DNA of 64,000 nt from Bdellovibrio bacteriovorus (GTDB lineage: Bacteria; Bdellovibrionota; Bdellovibrionia; Bdellovibrionales; Bdellovibrionaceae): positions 1,213,018 through 1,277,017 of the forward strand of contig NZ_LUKE01000001.1 of NCBI RefSeq assembly GCF_001592735.1. Direction: 5' to 3'. Shown here one piece after another: positions 52,858-62,379 of the stretch; within the stretch, counting starts at the first letter, position 1, and the number at the start of each line of letters is the position of its first letter. Position numbers and translations under genes: made by a program. The notes beneath the pieces are model-generated. The model searched no databases. It was not told the origin of the DNA and saw only the letters and a program-made list of their open reading frames with translations.

Positions 52858-53585
52858 CAGTTTAAAACCTCAGAAAGGAAATCTTTTACCAGGGGATGAT
52901 CTGATTTTTTTAGTTCGCTTGGAGTACCTAAGGCAACGATATTGCCCTTATCTAAAACCACGATCCGATCGGCAATGGATAAGGCACAGTTCATGTCGTG
53001 ACTGACCACTAGTGAAGTGGTTTTTAGTTCCCGTGAAAGATCTTGAATCAGTTGATTCACCGCAGTCGTTGTAACTGGATCAAGACCCGTTGTCGGTTCA
53101 TCAAATAAAAGAATCTTGGGTTCAAGTGCAATGGTGCGAGCTAAACTCACCCGTTTCTGCATGCCATATGAAATTTGCGCAGGCCTTTTGTTTTCTGCCC
53201 CCACGATATGGACAAGCTTTAACGCTTTCATCACTTTATCGTGGATAATCTCTTCAGGTAACTGATAGTGACGCCGCAATCCAAAAGCCACATTTTCATA
53301 GACAGTTAAAGAATCAAAAAGGGCCGGATGTTGAAATACCATTCCGCATTTTTTTCGAATAGACAGATATTGTTCTTCAGTGAATTTAGAGACTTCTTGT
53401 TCGTCAATCCAGATCTCCCCTTCATCCGGGGTTAACAGACCGACAAGATTTTTTAGCAAGACAGATTTTCCCGTCCCCGATGTCCCCAAAATAAAGAGGA
53501 TCTCGCCCTCACGGATTTCTAAACTCAATCCATTGAGCACAGTTCTAGAGCCGAATCGTTTAACGAGGTTCCGAAATTCTATCAC
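52857..53585 (-). CDS. MlaF-like ABC ATPase, second copy
   Basis: 242 residues from GTG 53585. Walker A is LGTSGTGKSVLLK, the signature is ISYGMQKRVSLAR (variant of LSGGQ), and Walker B is ILLFDEPTTGLDP; His switch in VVSHDMN. The signature variant is typical for Mkl/MlaF ATPases. It lies 21 bases after the first ATPase gene. Confidence 0.88.
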   Translation of the reverse strand: MIEFRNLVKRFGSRTVLNGLSLEIREGEILFILGTSGTGKSVLLKNLVGLLTPDEGEIWIDEQEVSKFTEEQYLSIRKKCGMVFQHPALFDSLTVYENVAFGLRRHYQLPEEIIHDKVMKALKLVHIVGAENKRPAQISYGMQKRVSLARTIALEPKILLFDEPTTGLDPVTTTAVNQLIQDLSRELKTTSLVVSHDMNCALSIADRIVVLDKGNIVALGTPSELKKSDHPLVKDFLSEVLN

Positions 53586-53606
53586 GTATGTATGTTAGAG
53601 AGGGCC

Positions 53607-54359
53607 TTAGGCCGTTGTCAATGGACCCTCGAGCAAACCGCGAATGAATTGATAAACTCGTGGGTCTTTGTGGTTTTTTGTTTCTTCCGGAGTACCCGTA
53701 ATCAATAATCCGCCATCAACGACGACGCCGATTCGATCCGCCATTTGAAAAGCTCGATTCATATCATTCGTTACGGCTAAAACTGTCGATTTGTTTTTGG
53801 CTCTTAATTGCAAAATCAACTCGATTATTCTTTTTGATGTGATGGGATCAAGTCCCGCCGTCGGATCGTCATAAAAGATGATCTCTGGATCGAGTGCTAA
53901 GGCCCGAGCAATTCCTAAGCGCTTTTGCATCCCGCCACTGATTTCATCGGGATAAAGATCGCGTGCATGGGCGATACCTACGGCATCTAAAAAGAGCTCC
54001 GCTTTTTTAATGATCTCGATCTCTTCCAGGTCTGTAGTTTCGCGCAACGGGAAACAGATATTCTCAACACAAGTCAGAGAGTCAAAAAGAGCATTTCTTT
54101 GGAACAAAACGCCCATTTTTTTTAGCAACGGCAAACGCTCTTTATTGCTAAGCGTTAGCCAGTCTTGTTGTTCAATAATTACTTTGCCATTCTGCGGACT
54201 TATCAAACCTGACAACGTTTTTAGAAGTGTCGTTTTACCCTGGCCACTGGGCCCAATAATGACGAAAGATTCCCCACGCTGAATTCGCAAGTCGATATTT
54301 TTTAAAACGGCCTGACCATCAAAAGTCACACTGACATTTTCTAAGGCGATAACGTCCAT
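53607..54359 (-). CDS. MlaF-like ABC ATPase, first copy
   Basis: 250 residues from ATG 54359; a longer in-frame start at 54455 adds a basic, non-conserved stretch. Walker A is IGPSGQGKTTLLK, the signature ISGGMQKRLGIAR, and Walker B IIFYDDPTAGLDP. The switch position reads AVTNDMN, with Asn where the partner ATPase has His, so ATP hydrolysis in this copy may be impaired. It heads the five-gene Mla block and is divergent from mdh. Confidence 0.87.
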   Translation of the reverse strand: MDVIALENVSVTFDGQAVLKNIDLRIQRGESFVIIGPSGQGKTTLLKTLSGLISPQNGKVIIEQQDWLTLSNKERLPLLKKMGVLFQRNALFDSLTCVENICFPLRETTDLEEIEIIKKAELFLDAVGIAHARDLYPDEISGGMQKRLGIARALALDPEIIFYDDPTAGLDPITSKRIIELILQLRAKNKSTVLAVTNDMNRAFQMADRIGVVVDGGLLITGTPEETKNHKDPRVYQFIRGLLEGPLTTA

Positions 54360-54500
54360 AAGGGTCTCGTCCAGTTCTGCTTTGTAAGCTCTCAGCGCCG
54401 AGCGGTAATTGTTGTCTCTATATCTGATTTGATATTGAATGTGGCATCTACGCAAGTTTTAAGTTTTTCCATTCATTTTGCAGCCTTAAGGAGATAAGTC

Positions 54501-55445
54501 ATGGCTTTCAAAAGAAATAAAATTGCTGTCATTGGTGCGGGTTTCGTTGGTTCAACAACGGCTCATTGGGCAGCTCAAAAAGAGTTGGGTGATGTTGTAG
54601 TTCTAGATATCAACGAAGGTGCTGCAATTGGTAAGTCATTAGATCTTATGCAAGCAGCCGCTGTTGAGCAATTTGATACTAACGTTAAAGGTACTAGCAA
54701 CTATGCTGATATCGCAGATTCAGATGTCGTGATCATCACTGCAGGTATGCCACGTAAGCCAGGCATGAGCCGTGACGAACTTGTTGGCGTGAATGCAAAA
54801 ATCGTTAAAGACGTTTGCGATGGTATCAAAAAATACGCTCCAAACTCATACGTTATCGTCGTTTGTAATCCCATGGACGTTATGGCGGTTTACGCAAAAC
54901 AACTTTTGGGCTTCCCACGTGAACGCGTTCTTGGAATGGGCGGCTGCTTAGATTCCGCTCGCTTCCGTGCAAACATCGCTGAAGCGTTGAATGTTTCTGT
55001 TAAAGACGTTACTGGTATTGTTATCGGTAACCACGGTGATGCGATGATGCCCCTTGTTCGTATGGCTTCAGTCTCTGGCGTTCCTCTTACAGATCTTTTA
55101 CCGGCTGACAAAATCGCCGCCATCGTACAAAGAACTAAAACAGGTGGCGCAGAAATCGGCGGACACCTTAAAACAGGTTCAGCTTACTATGCTCCATCAC
55201 GGGGTGCGGTTGAAATGGCTGAGGCAATTCTTAAAGACCAAAAACGTGTATTGCCTGTTGCGGTTGAACTTAACGGCGAATTCGGCGTTAACGATAAATT
55301 GATGGTGGGCGTCCTTGCTCGCATCGGTGGCAAAGGCATGGAAGGCATTATCGATTTGAAAATGAATGCTGATGAAAAAGCAGAATTCGACAAATCCGTT
55401 GAGGCTGTTCGCGTACTTGTATCTGCACTTAAAAACGTAAACTAA
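54501..55445 (+). CDS. mdh: Malate dehydrogenase (LDH-like type)
   Basis: 314 residues. NAD site VIGAGFVGSTTAHWAA, substrate loop MPRKPGMSRDEL with Arg residues choosing malate over lactate, and catalytic His in IGNHGDAMMP. It is the first gene of a TCA-cycle operon with sucC and sucD. TAAGGAGATAAGTC supplies a strong ribosome binding site. The interconversion of malate and oxaloacetate takes place in the cytoplasm. Confidence 0.95.
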   Translation: MAFKRNKIAVIGAGFVGSTTAHWAAQKELGDVVVLDINEGAAIGKSLDLMQAAAVEQFDTNVKGTSNYADIADSDVVIITAGMPRKPGMSRDELVGVNAKIVKDVCDGIKKYAPNSYVIVVCNPMDVMAVYAKQLLGFPRERVLGMGGCLDSARFRANIAEALNVSVKDVTGIVIGNHGDAMMPLVRMASVSGVPLTDLLPADKIAAIVQRTKTGGAEIGGHLKTGSAYYAPSRGAVEMAEAILKDQKRVLPVAVELNGEFGVNDKLMVGVLARIGGKGMEGIIDLKMNADEKAEFDKSVEAVRVLVSALKNVN

Positions 55446-55466
55446 TTGTAATCGGAGTATTTCAAA

Positions 55467-56633
55467 ATGAATATTCATGAGTATCAGGCCAAAGAGGTCT
55501 TGAGAAAATTCGGAGTAGCCACCTTAAAAGGTAAATTGGCTCACTCTCCTGAAGAAGCTGTTGCGGCAGCAAAAGACATGGGCGGAGCTGTTTGGGTTGT
55601 TAAGGCCCAAATTCATGCCGGCGGACGCGGTAAAGGTGGCGGTGTAAAGCTTGCTAAATCTATCGACGAAGTAGGCACGTTGACGAAACAAATCTTGGGT
55701 ATGACTTTGGTGACTCACCAGACAGGACCTGAAGGGAAAGTTGTTCAAAAGGTTTTCATCGAACAAGGTTGCAACATCGCTAAAGAATACTACGTAGCAT
55801 GTTTGATCGACCGCGCGACAGGTCGTGCCGCGATGATGGCCTCTTCTGAAGGTGGCATGGACATCGAAGAAGTGGCAGAACATCACCCAGAAAAAATCGT
55901 GAAAGTGGACATCGATCCAGTGACTGGTTTGATGCCTTTCCAAGCTCGCGAATTGGCATTCAAAATCGGCATGGCTCCAGAAATCGTCAATAAAGCCGTG
56001 AAATTCTTCACCGGTCTTTACAATGCTTTCATCACGACTGATTGTTCGATTGCCGAAATCAATCCGCTAGTGGTGACTAAAGAAGGCGAAGTTCTGTGCC
56101 TAGACGCTAAAATGAACTTCGACTCTAACTCTTTGTATCGTCATGCAGACATCGTTGAAATGCGCGATTTGAACGAAGAAGAGCCTTCAGAAATTGAAGC
56201 TTCTAAATTTGATCTAGCGTTCATCAAACTTGATGGAAACATCGGTTGCTTAGTGAATGGTGCGGGTCTTGCGATGGCAACCCTAGACATCATCAAGCTT
56301 CACGGCGCTTCGCCAGCGAATTTCTTGGATGTTGGCGGTGGCGCTAATAAAGAAAAAGTAACTGAAGCGTTTAAGATCATTCTTAAAGATCCAAACGTAA
56401 AAGGAATCTTGGTTAACATCTTTGGTGGTATCATGAAATGTGACATCATCGCCGAAGGTGTGATCGCGGCTTCTAAAGAGCTTGGATTGAAAGTTCCACT
56501 TGTTTGCCGCCTTGAAGGTACAAACGTAGAACTGGGTAAAAAGATGTTAAGAGAGTCTGGATTGAATATCACTCCAGCAGACGATCTTACAGATGCAGCT
56601 AAGAAAATCGTTGCTGCGATTAAAGGACACTAG
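55467..56633 (+). CDS. sucC: Succinyl-CoA synthetase beta subunit
   Basis: 388 residues, the standard length. ATP-grasp fold beginning [17 protein letters not shown], with [29 protein letters not shown] and [12 protein letters not shown]. With the alpha subunit it makes ATP or GTP from succinyl-CoA. It lies 21 bases after mdh and two bases before sucD. Confidence 0.96.
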   Translation: MNIHEYQAKEVLRKFGVATLKGKLAHSPEEAVAAAKDMGGAVWVVKAQIHAGGRGKGGGVKLAKSIDEVGTLTKQILGMTLVTHQTGPEGKVVQKVFIEQGCNIAKEYYVACLIDRATGRAAMMASSEGGMDIEEVAEHHPEKIVKVDIDPVTGLMPFQARELAFKIGMAPEIVNKAVKFFTGLYNAFITTDCSIAEINPLVVTKEGEVLCLDAKMNFDSNSLYRHADIVEMRDLNEEEPSEIEASKFDLAFIKLDGNIGCLVNGAGLAMATLDIIKLHGASPANFLDVGGGANKEKVTEAFKIILKDPNVKGILVNIFGGIMKCDIIAEGVIAASKELGLKVPLVCRLEGTNVELGKKMLRESGLNITPADDLTDAAKKIVAAIKGH

Positions 56634-56635
56634 TC

Positions 56636-57505
56636 ATGGCTATTTTAATCAATAAAGACACTAAAGTTATCTGCCAAGGTTTCACCGGGGCTCAAGGAAC
56701 TTTTCACTCTGAGCAAGCTATTGCTTACGGCACAAAAATGGTGGGTGGTGTGACCCCGGGCAAAGGTGGCACAAAACACATCGGTCTTCCGGTTTTTAAT
56801 ACAGTTAAAGACGCAAAAGCAGAAACAGGCTGTAACGCTTCTGTTATTTTCGTTCCACCTCCGTTTGCTGCTGACTCTATTATGGAAGCCGTTGATGCAG
56901 ATCTAGATTTGGTTATCTGTATCACAGAAGGTATTCCGGTTTTAGACATGGTTAAAGTGAAGCGCTATATGCAAGGTAAGCGCACGCGTTTAATCGGTCC
57001 AAACTGCCCTGGCGTCATCACTCCAGGCCAATGCAAAATCGGTATCATGCCTGGTCATATTCACAAGCCAGGTCGTATCGGAGTTCTTTCACGTTCGGGT
57101 ACATTGACTTACGAAGCTGTTGGTCAATTGTCAGCATTGGGACTAGGCCAATCAACGGCCGTTGGTATCGGTGGTGACCCCGTAAATGGAACAAACTTCA
57201 TCGACGTTTTAAAATTGTTCAATGAAGATCCAGACACAGATGGCGTTATCATGATTGGTGAAATCGGTGGCTCGGCTGAAGAAGAAGCTGCTGAATGGAT
57301 CAAAAAGAACTTCAAAAAACCTGTGGCTGCGTTTATCGCGGGTGCTGCGGCTCCTGCTGGAAAACGCATGGGTCACGCTGGTGCCATCATCAGCGGGGGC
57401 AAAGGAACAGCAGAGGCGAAGTTCAAAGCTCTTGAAGCGGCAGGTTGCAAAATCGCACGCAGCCCGGCTGACATGGGCACGACTTTAAAATCTATGTTGA
57501 AGTAA
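56636..57505 (+). CDS. sucD: Succinyl-CoA synthetase alpha subunit
   Basis: 289 residues. CoA-binding N-terminal domain ([15 protein letters not shown] and GVTPGKGG), [10 protein letters not shown], and phospho-His in [14 protein letters not shown]. Complete and standard. It ends the mdh-sucC-sucD operon before an intrinsic terminator. Confidence 0.96.
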   Translation: MAILINKDTKVICQGFTGAQGTFHSEQAIAYGTKMVGGVTPGKGGTKHIGLPVFNTVKDAKAETGCNASVIFVPPPFAADSIMEAVDADLDLVICITEGIPVLDMVKVKRYMQGKRTRLIGPNCPGVITPGQCKIGIMPGHIHKPGRIGVLSRSGTLTYEAVGQLSALGLGQSTAVGIGGDPVNGTNFIDVLKLFNEDPDTDGVIMIGEIGGSAEEEAAEWIKKNFKKPVAAFIAGAAAPAGKRMGHAGAIISGGKGTAEAKFKALEAAGCKIARSPADMGTTLKSMLK

Positions 57506-57530
57506 TTTAATATTGGATTTGAAAAGTAAA

Positions 57531-57558
57531 AAGCCCCGGGAAACCGGGGCTTTTTTTT
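57531..57558 (+). terminator. Intrinsic terminator after sucD
   Basis: AA-GCCCCGG, GAAA tetraloop, CCGGGGC and eight T. It also lies at the end of the convergent chemoreceptor gene. Confidence 0.92.
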
Positions 57559-57559
57559 C

Positions 57560-59185
57560 TTAAAATCCCTCTACCGTACCAATCTTGCCCTTATCGTCGT
57601 CGTCAAAAGGCAGGATAGACTCGGCTTCCGCCGCGCGCGACTTTAATTTCGTCACATTTTTAGGGGACGCATGGCTTTCTCTAGAAGCCACCGCCAACTT
57701 AACTGGGGTTTTGGTCGCTGACGTGGCGTCCGGACCTTGATGATGAATTTCCCCACCATAAACAACTTTGTTTAACTGCCCGGTCAATTGTTGGGTCGTA
57801 GCAGCTAGACTGTTGAACTCTGAAATCGTTGAGGCAATGGCTTCCGCCGATGCCGCATTTGTTTGCGTCGAGGAATCCAATTGATTCATCGCCGCACTGA
57901 TTTGTTGAATCCCGATAGCTTGCTCTTGAGAAGCCGTCGCAATTTCTGAGTTAAGGTCCGCCACTTTTTTTACTGAAACTACGATGCTGTTTAGCACCTC
58001 ACCACTTTGATCAGCAATTTTACTGCCGGCCTCAACTTGGGATACAGACTCTTTAATAAGCGTCGTAATATCTTTGGCGGCCGCGGCACTTCTTTGAGCT
58101 AATGAGCGGACCGCTTCTGCTACGACAGCAAAGCCTTTACCTTGTTCGCCCGCACGAGCTGCTTCTACCGAAGCATTCAGCGCCAATAGATTTGTTTGAA
58201 AGGCAATGTCGTCTATAACATTAATGATTTCTTCAATTTTTCGCGAAGACTTAGAAATCCCCGTCATTGAATGAATAAGGTTATGAATTTCTTTTTCACC
58301 TTTTTCCGCAGCCCCTTTTGAAACATCTGAAAGAACCGCGGCTTCTTTGGCATTTTCAGAATTACGCTTCACCATCGAAGTCAGCTCCTCAAGCGAAGCA
58401 ACGGTTTCTTCTAACGACGCGGCGGATTCAGAAGATGCCTGAGAAAGCTCTTCACTGGATTGACCTAGCTTATCGGCAGAGTCAGCAACGCTATAACCTG
58501 CGTTAGTTAAATTAGACGCCACACCCGCGATTGTCTTGGAAACAGATGTCGCAAATAGATAGCCAAACACCATCGACACCAATAAGGCTGCCACCCCAAA
58601 GACGACAATCAGAGTCTTACCATTGTCTTCCGAAACCACCGCCGCCGATACCGAGGCGGTTGACTGACTTATATTTATGTCCGTCTCTTTTTGCAAAGCC
58701 TCGTACACCGCGGCCGCCTTTACCGGGCACACGTCGCGGATCATAGAGACAATCTGATCGCGTTCTTTTTCGTAATTGTTTGTTTTAGAAATCAGCTCGC
58801 CACCGAATTTTTTAAATTCCATCCACGCCTGTTTAAGTTCAATGTAAGTCGCGCGATGGACGGCCTCGGGATCGACCTTTTCATATTCAACAAGGCTTTT
58901 TTCAATGGCTTCAATTTGCGGAAGAGTCAGGTCGACATATTTTTTTACATCAGCGGACGTCGTTCCCTCAAAAGCTACGCTTCGAACTTGAATCCGAAGC
59001 TCCCGGAACTCTCCGTGGAGATCTCCAAGAATCTTGATAAGTGGAAGATCCTCGGCGGTGATGGCTCTATAATTGGACGCAACTTTATTAAGGGTGAAAA
59101 ACCCAACCACCCCACCAGCCATTCCTAACAGGGTAACAAAAAGGCAAAGTCCCATCATTTTGGTTCGCAAGCTCACATTTTTCAT
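57560..59185 (-). CDS. Methyl-accepting chemotaxis protein
   Basis: 541 residues. N-terminal membrane helix (about 9-32), a periplasmic four-helix-bundle sensor domain to about 200 (ITAEDLPLIKILGDLHGEFR is its start), and a second helix at about 212-235. The signalling domain holds the tip motif DDIAFQTNLLALNASVEAAR and AVVAEAVRSLAQRSA. A clear HAMP is not visible between the second helix and the coiled coil. The last 70 residues are a linker without a CheR-binding pentapeptide. Confidence 0.92.
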   Translation of the reverse strand: MKNVSLRTKMMGLCLFVTLLGMAGGVVGFFTLNKVASNYRAITAEDLPLIKILGDLHGEFRELRIQVRSVAFEGTTSADVKKYVDLTLPQIEAIEKSLVEYEKVDPEAVHRATYIELKQAWMEFKKFGGELISKTNNYEKERDQIVSMIRDVCPVKAAAVYEALQKETDINISQSTASVSAAVVSEDNGKTLIVVFGVAALLVSMVFGYLFATSVSKTIAGVASNLTNAGYSVADSADKLGQSSEELSQASSESAASLEETVASLEELTSMVKRNSENAKEAAVLSDVSKGAAEKGEKEIHNLIHSMTGISKSSRKIEEIINVIDDIAFQTNLLALNASVEAARAGEQGKGFAVVAEAVRSLAQRSAAAAKDITTLIKESVSQVEAGSKIADQSGEVLNSIVVSVKKVADLNSEIATASQEQAIGIQQISAAMNQLDSSTQTNAASAEAIASTISEFNSLAATTQQLTGQLNKVVYGGEIHHQGPDATSATKTPVKLAVASRESHASPKNVTKLKSRAAEAESILPFDDDDKGKIGTVEGF

Positions 59186-59657
59186 AAACGACCCTTGTGA
59201 AGTTATATTGACATTTACGGACCTATTTCTCGGTTTATTGTGCCTGATACGTAAGGAAATTGACCCAGAATTAAAATAATAAACAATAAACTGGCCTTAA
59301 CTCATTTTTGTGGATTAAACGGATTTTTAATTTGTCCACTTGTTAACCTTTCTTGACCGATTACTTAGGCGATCAAATATTACTGTGTTGCAATACACAT
59401 TTTGTACTCGCATTTTCCGAGCCTTAACCTTCTCTTTGCAAATAGGGTCGATGGACCGGCTGTTGGTCCAGCTCCCCTGCCCCCACCCATCAAGTTTCGT
59501 TTAAAGAACGCGTCCAAATCATTGCCTCTCTTCGGGTGTTTTCCTAACTTTTTTCCAAAAACCGACCTGGTCTTTCAGCTTAAGCCCCTCCTTACGGCAT
59601 TTTAGTTTGACTCTCTTAGGGGGCAGACATATCAAGGGTCCCTCGGGAGAATCTAAC
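59186..59657. other. 472-base gap between the chemoreceptor and a small secreted protein gene
   Basis: No convincing gene on either strand. TTGACC (59353-59358) with AATATT 17 bases later is a possible plus-strand promoter. A six-pair hairpin TGGACC/GGTCCA spans 59452-59470 without a T-run. The first 100 bases must hold the chemoreceptor promoter; I see no flagellar sigma-28 motif. A small RNA is possible but not shown. Confidence 0.4.
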
Positions 59658-59957
59658 ATGAAGAAATTATTGATCTTTGTCCTATTATTGGGCGCCACGG
59701 CGCATGCCAGTAAAATTGATGAAATCCTAATCATGACAGATGAAAGCATTCAACAAACGCTAGGCCTTTACGAGCCCGGTGCGTATGAAGTCACTTCTCA
59801 AGACTTTACGAAAGCTGCTGTCGAGCGAGATCTCGCAATAAAAACAGAGTTGATCGAACTACGTGGACCAAGGAACGCTGCTCAACAGTGGACATGTGTC
59901 ACTCAATTCGTTAAAACTCCCAAGTTCTTTAAAGTTTCAGAAACAGAGTGTAAATAA
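59658..59957 (+). CDS. Small exported protein, unknown
   Basis: 99 residues from ATG 59658, which has GGGAGAA in front; an upstream in-frame start at 59607 lacks one. A signal peptide (MKKLLIFVLLLGATAHA) leaves a mature protein of about 82 residues with two Cys (WTCVTQF and the penultimate position), which may form a disulfide. It lies 13 bases before ndk. Family not recognised. Confidence 0.7.
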   Translation: MKKLLIFVLLLGATAHASKIDEILIMTDESIQQTLGLYEPGAYEVTSQDFTKAAVERDLAIKTELIELRGPRNAAQQWTCVTQFVKTPKFFKVSETECK

Positions 59958-59970
59958 CTAAGGAGATTCC

Positions 59971-60396
59971 ATGGCTATCGAGCAAACATTCTCAATCATT
60001 AAGCCAAACGCAATGAAGAAAAACGCTATCGGCGATATCATCAGCATGTTTGAAGCAAACGGTTTGAAAATCGCAGCGGCAAAAGTAACTATTCTTTCTA
60101 AATCTAAAGCAGAAGAATTCTACGCTGAACACAAAGAGCGTCCTTTCTTCGGCGAGCTAGTTTCTTTCATGACTTCTGGTCCGGTAACTATCATGTGCCT
60201 TCAAGGTGAAAACGCAGTTGCGAAGAACCGTGAAATCATGGGCGCTACTGATCCTAAAAAAGCGGCTGTTGGTACAGTTCGCGCAAAATTCGGCGATAAC
60301 GTAGGCGAAAACGCAGTTCACGGTTCAGACAGCACAGCGTCTGCAGCTCGCGAATTAGCTTTGTTCTTCGAAAAGCACGAAATCTGCAACGTTTAA
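59971..60396 (+). CDS. ndk: Nucleoside diphosphate kinase
   Basis: 141 residues. The phospho-His is in NAVHGSDST, and [13 protein letters not shown] plus [16 protein letters not shown] are family elements. It equalises nucleoside triphosphate pools using ATP. Standard length. AAGGAGA precedes the ATG. Confidence 0.96.
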   Translation: MAIEQTFSIIKPNAMKKNAIGDIISMFEANGLKIAAAKVTILSKSKAEEFYAEHKERPFFGELVSFMTSGPVTIMCLQGENAVAKNREIMGATDPKKAAVGTVRAKFGDNVGENAVHGSDSTASAARELALFFEKHEICNV

Positions 60397-60415
60397 TCGT
60401 TCACAGAATTATTCA

Positions 60416-61600
60416 ATGTCCAAAGATAATCTCAAGGGGGGAGCGCAAGCTCCCCTTCTTGGTTCTAAGATTCAGTTGAAAATAGAAAAGCTCGCTGTAG
60501 GTGGCTCCGGCATTGCCCGTCACGATGGCATGGTGATCTTTGTTCCGCTGGCTGCGCCCGACGATGAAGTCCTGGCCGAAATCACGCTGGCTAAAAAGAA
60601 TTTCGCTGAGGCTCGCATCGTCGAGGTGTTAAAACCTGGACCTTCACGTCGCACCCCTCCGTGTTCTTATTTCCTACAAGGCTGCGGGGGTTGCAATTGG
60701 CAACATCTGACCGAAGACGAGCAACGTCGACAGAAACATCAGTTGGTTTTTGAAACATTGAAAAAATTCAATCCGCAAGTTGAATTTGAATACCTTCCTT
60801 TAAAACCAAGTCCTCGAGTTTTGCGCTACCGTAATCGTATTCAACCGAAGGCCAAGGGAAATCGTTTTGGTTTCTTTGAACGACATTCACATGAAATTTT
60901 GGATATCCAAGATTGCCTAATCACCGAAGATGCTTTGACGACAAAGTTTCCTGAAGTCCGCCAATGGGCCGTAAGCAAAGGCGCTAATGATCTTAAGAAA
61001 CTCGAGATGTACATCGCGGATGATGAAAGTATTCGTTATGGACTCATCACTGACGAAGACGATGGCGTCGGTTTTTCTCAAGTAAATCGCTTTCAGAATG
61101 AAGATCTTTTGCAGACCGCACTTTCTTGGGCGGGGGATCATGAATACTCAAAAGTCTTCGATCTTTATGCGGGGTCCGGAAACTTCACCTTTCCCTTAGC
61201 AAAAAAGTATAAATCTGCACATATTTACGGTGTTGAGCTCAACCCCAAATTGGTGGATAAAGCGCGCACGCAAATACGAGACAAAAAACTCACATATTTT
61301 CTTTCAGACGTGGAATCTTATATGCGTCGGGCCGTTATCGGTACCAACGACTTGGTGGTGCTAGATCCTCCTCGAGCAGGAGCCAGTGAATACATTATGC
61401 GCGCGCTTGCCGCAGCACGCCCTCGTAAGATCATTTACATCAGCTGTCATCCGGTCTCTTTGGCCCGAGATTTACAATGGTTTTTTGACTGGACACAGAA
61501 GTTGGGACTGCGCGCCCATTTAGACCGAGTGCAAGCTTTTGAGATGTTCCCGCAGACCGACCACGTTGAGACTATCGCCGAGCTGAGGGTTGACTCTTAA
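60416..61600 (+). CDS. RlmD/TrmA-family rRNA uracil-5 methyltransferase
   Basis: 394 residues. An N-terminal TRAM domain (about 18-75, LKIEKLAVGGSGIARHDGMV), an iron-sulfur Cys set with CSYFLQGCGGCNWQ, and an AdoMet domain with DLYAGSGNFTFPL and VVLDPPRAGA. The catalytic motif reads YISCHPVSLARDL where SCNP is usual, so the conserved Asn is His. It would methylate a uracil in 23S rRNA. It starts 19 bases after ndk. Confidence 0.87.
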   Translation: MSKDNLKGGAQAPLLGSKIQLKIEKLAVGGSGIARHDGMVIFVPLAAPDDEVLAEITLAKKNFAEARIVEVLKPGPSRRTPPCSYFLQGCGGCNWQHLTEDEQRRQKHQLVFETLKKFNPQVEFEYLPLKPSPRVLRYRNRIQPKAKGNRFGFFERHSHEILDIQDCLITEDALTTKFPEVRQWAVSKGANDLKKLEMYIADDESIRYGLITDEDDGVGFSQVNRFQNEDLLQTALSWAGDHEYSKVFDLYAGSGNFTFPLAKKYKSAHIYGVELNPKLVDKARTQIRDKKLTYFLSDVESYMRRAVIGTNDLVVLDPPRAGASEYIMRALAAARPRKIIYISCHPVSLARDLQWFFDWTQKLGLRAHLDRVQAFEMFPQTDHVETIAELRVDS

Positions 61601-61623
61601 GCCTCTAATGATACCTTTTTAAC

Positions 61624-62379
61624 ATGTTGAAATGGATCATCGCCCTAGGGTGTCTTTCGTTGATTGGCTGTGCAAGCACAGCGACTAAAAACAAAGAAAA
61701 AGCAGAACTCTATCTGCGGATGGGTTCTACCCAAATGGAGAGCGGCGACTATCCGCAAGCGCTTCGCAATATCTTGCAAGCCGAAGAGCTTGATCCAACA
61801 AATCCTGTCATTCAAAACAATCTCGGCATGGTTTATTTTATGCGTGAACGTTATGACTTAGCCGAAAAACACTTGGCTAAAGCAATCTCTTTGGACCCGA
61901 AATATTCGGATGCGCGTAATAATCTAAGCCGCGTTTATATCGAAGTTTCAAAATTTGATTTAGCCGAAAAAGAAGTCCAGCAAGTTTTAAATGATCTGAC
62001 TTATCCAAATCCAGAAAGAGCTTACATGAATCTGGGGCTTGTGAAGTTTAATCAAAAACAATACACTTCAGCACGCGTGGCTTTTTCTAAAGCTCTTAAG
62101 CAAGTTCCAGATGACTGCGCGGCGGCGACTTACTACGGTCGCACTTTTTTTGAAGTGGGCGACTATTCTCAAGCTGCCGAGGCCTTAGACAAAGCCATCG
62201 GCTTCTGCCAAAAAAGTCAGTATGACGAACCTCACTACTACAGCGCCCTTGCGTATTACCGTCTTGGCGAAAAATCAAAATCCATCGCACGCTTTGAAGG
62301 ACTGATTAAGTTCTATCCTTCCGGCACCTATCGTGAAAAGGCCAAGGGAATGCTGAGCCTGATTAGAAAGGGACACTAA
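61624..62379 (+). CDS. TPR lipoprotein, PilF/PilW-like
   Basis: 251 residues. Signal peptide with lipobox LIGC at about residue 16, so a lipoprotein of a membrane. Five or so TPR units follow (for example ALRNILQAEELDPTNPVIQN and AEKHLAKAISLDPKYSDARN). PilF-type lipoproteins help place secretin rings for type IV pili; the assignment is by architecture only. Its stop and the next start share TAATG. Confidence 0.78.
   Translation: MLKWIIALGCLSLIGCASTATKNKEKAELYLRMGSTQMESGDYPQALRNILQAEELDPTNPVIQNNLGMVYFMRERYDLAEKHLAKAISLDPKYSDARNNLSRVYIEVSKFDLAEKEVQQVLNDLTYPNPERAYMNLGLVKFNQKQYTSARVAFSKALKQVPDDCAAATYYGRTFFEVGDYSQAAEALDKAIGFCQKSQYDEPHYYSALAYYRLGEKSKSIARFEGLIKFYPSGTYREKAKGMLSLIRKGH

Noticed and set aside
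55524-55943. Antisense frame of 139 codons inside sucC
   Set aside because: sucC is complete and conserved; the antisense product is His/Phe-rich without family features.
59402-59605. Open frame of 67 codons in the gap before the small exported protein
   Set aside because: No ribosome binding site, odd Pro-rich composition, and no recognisable feature.
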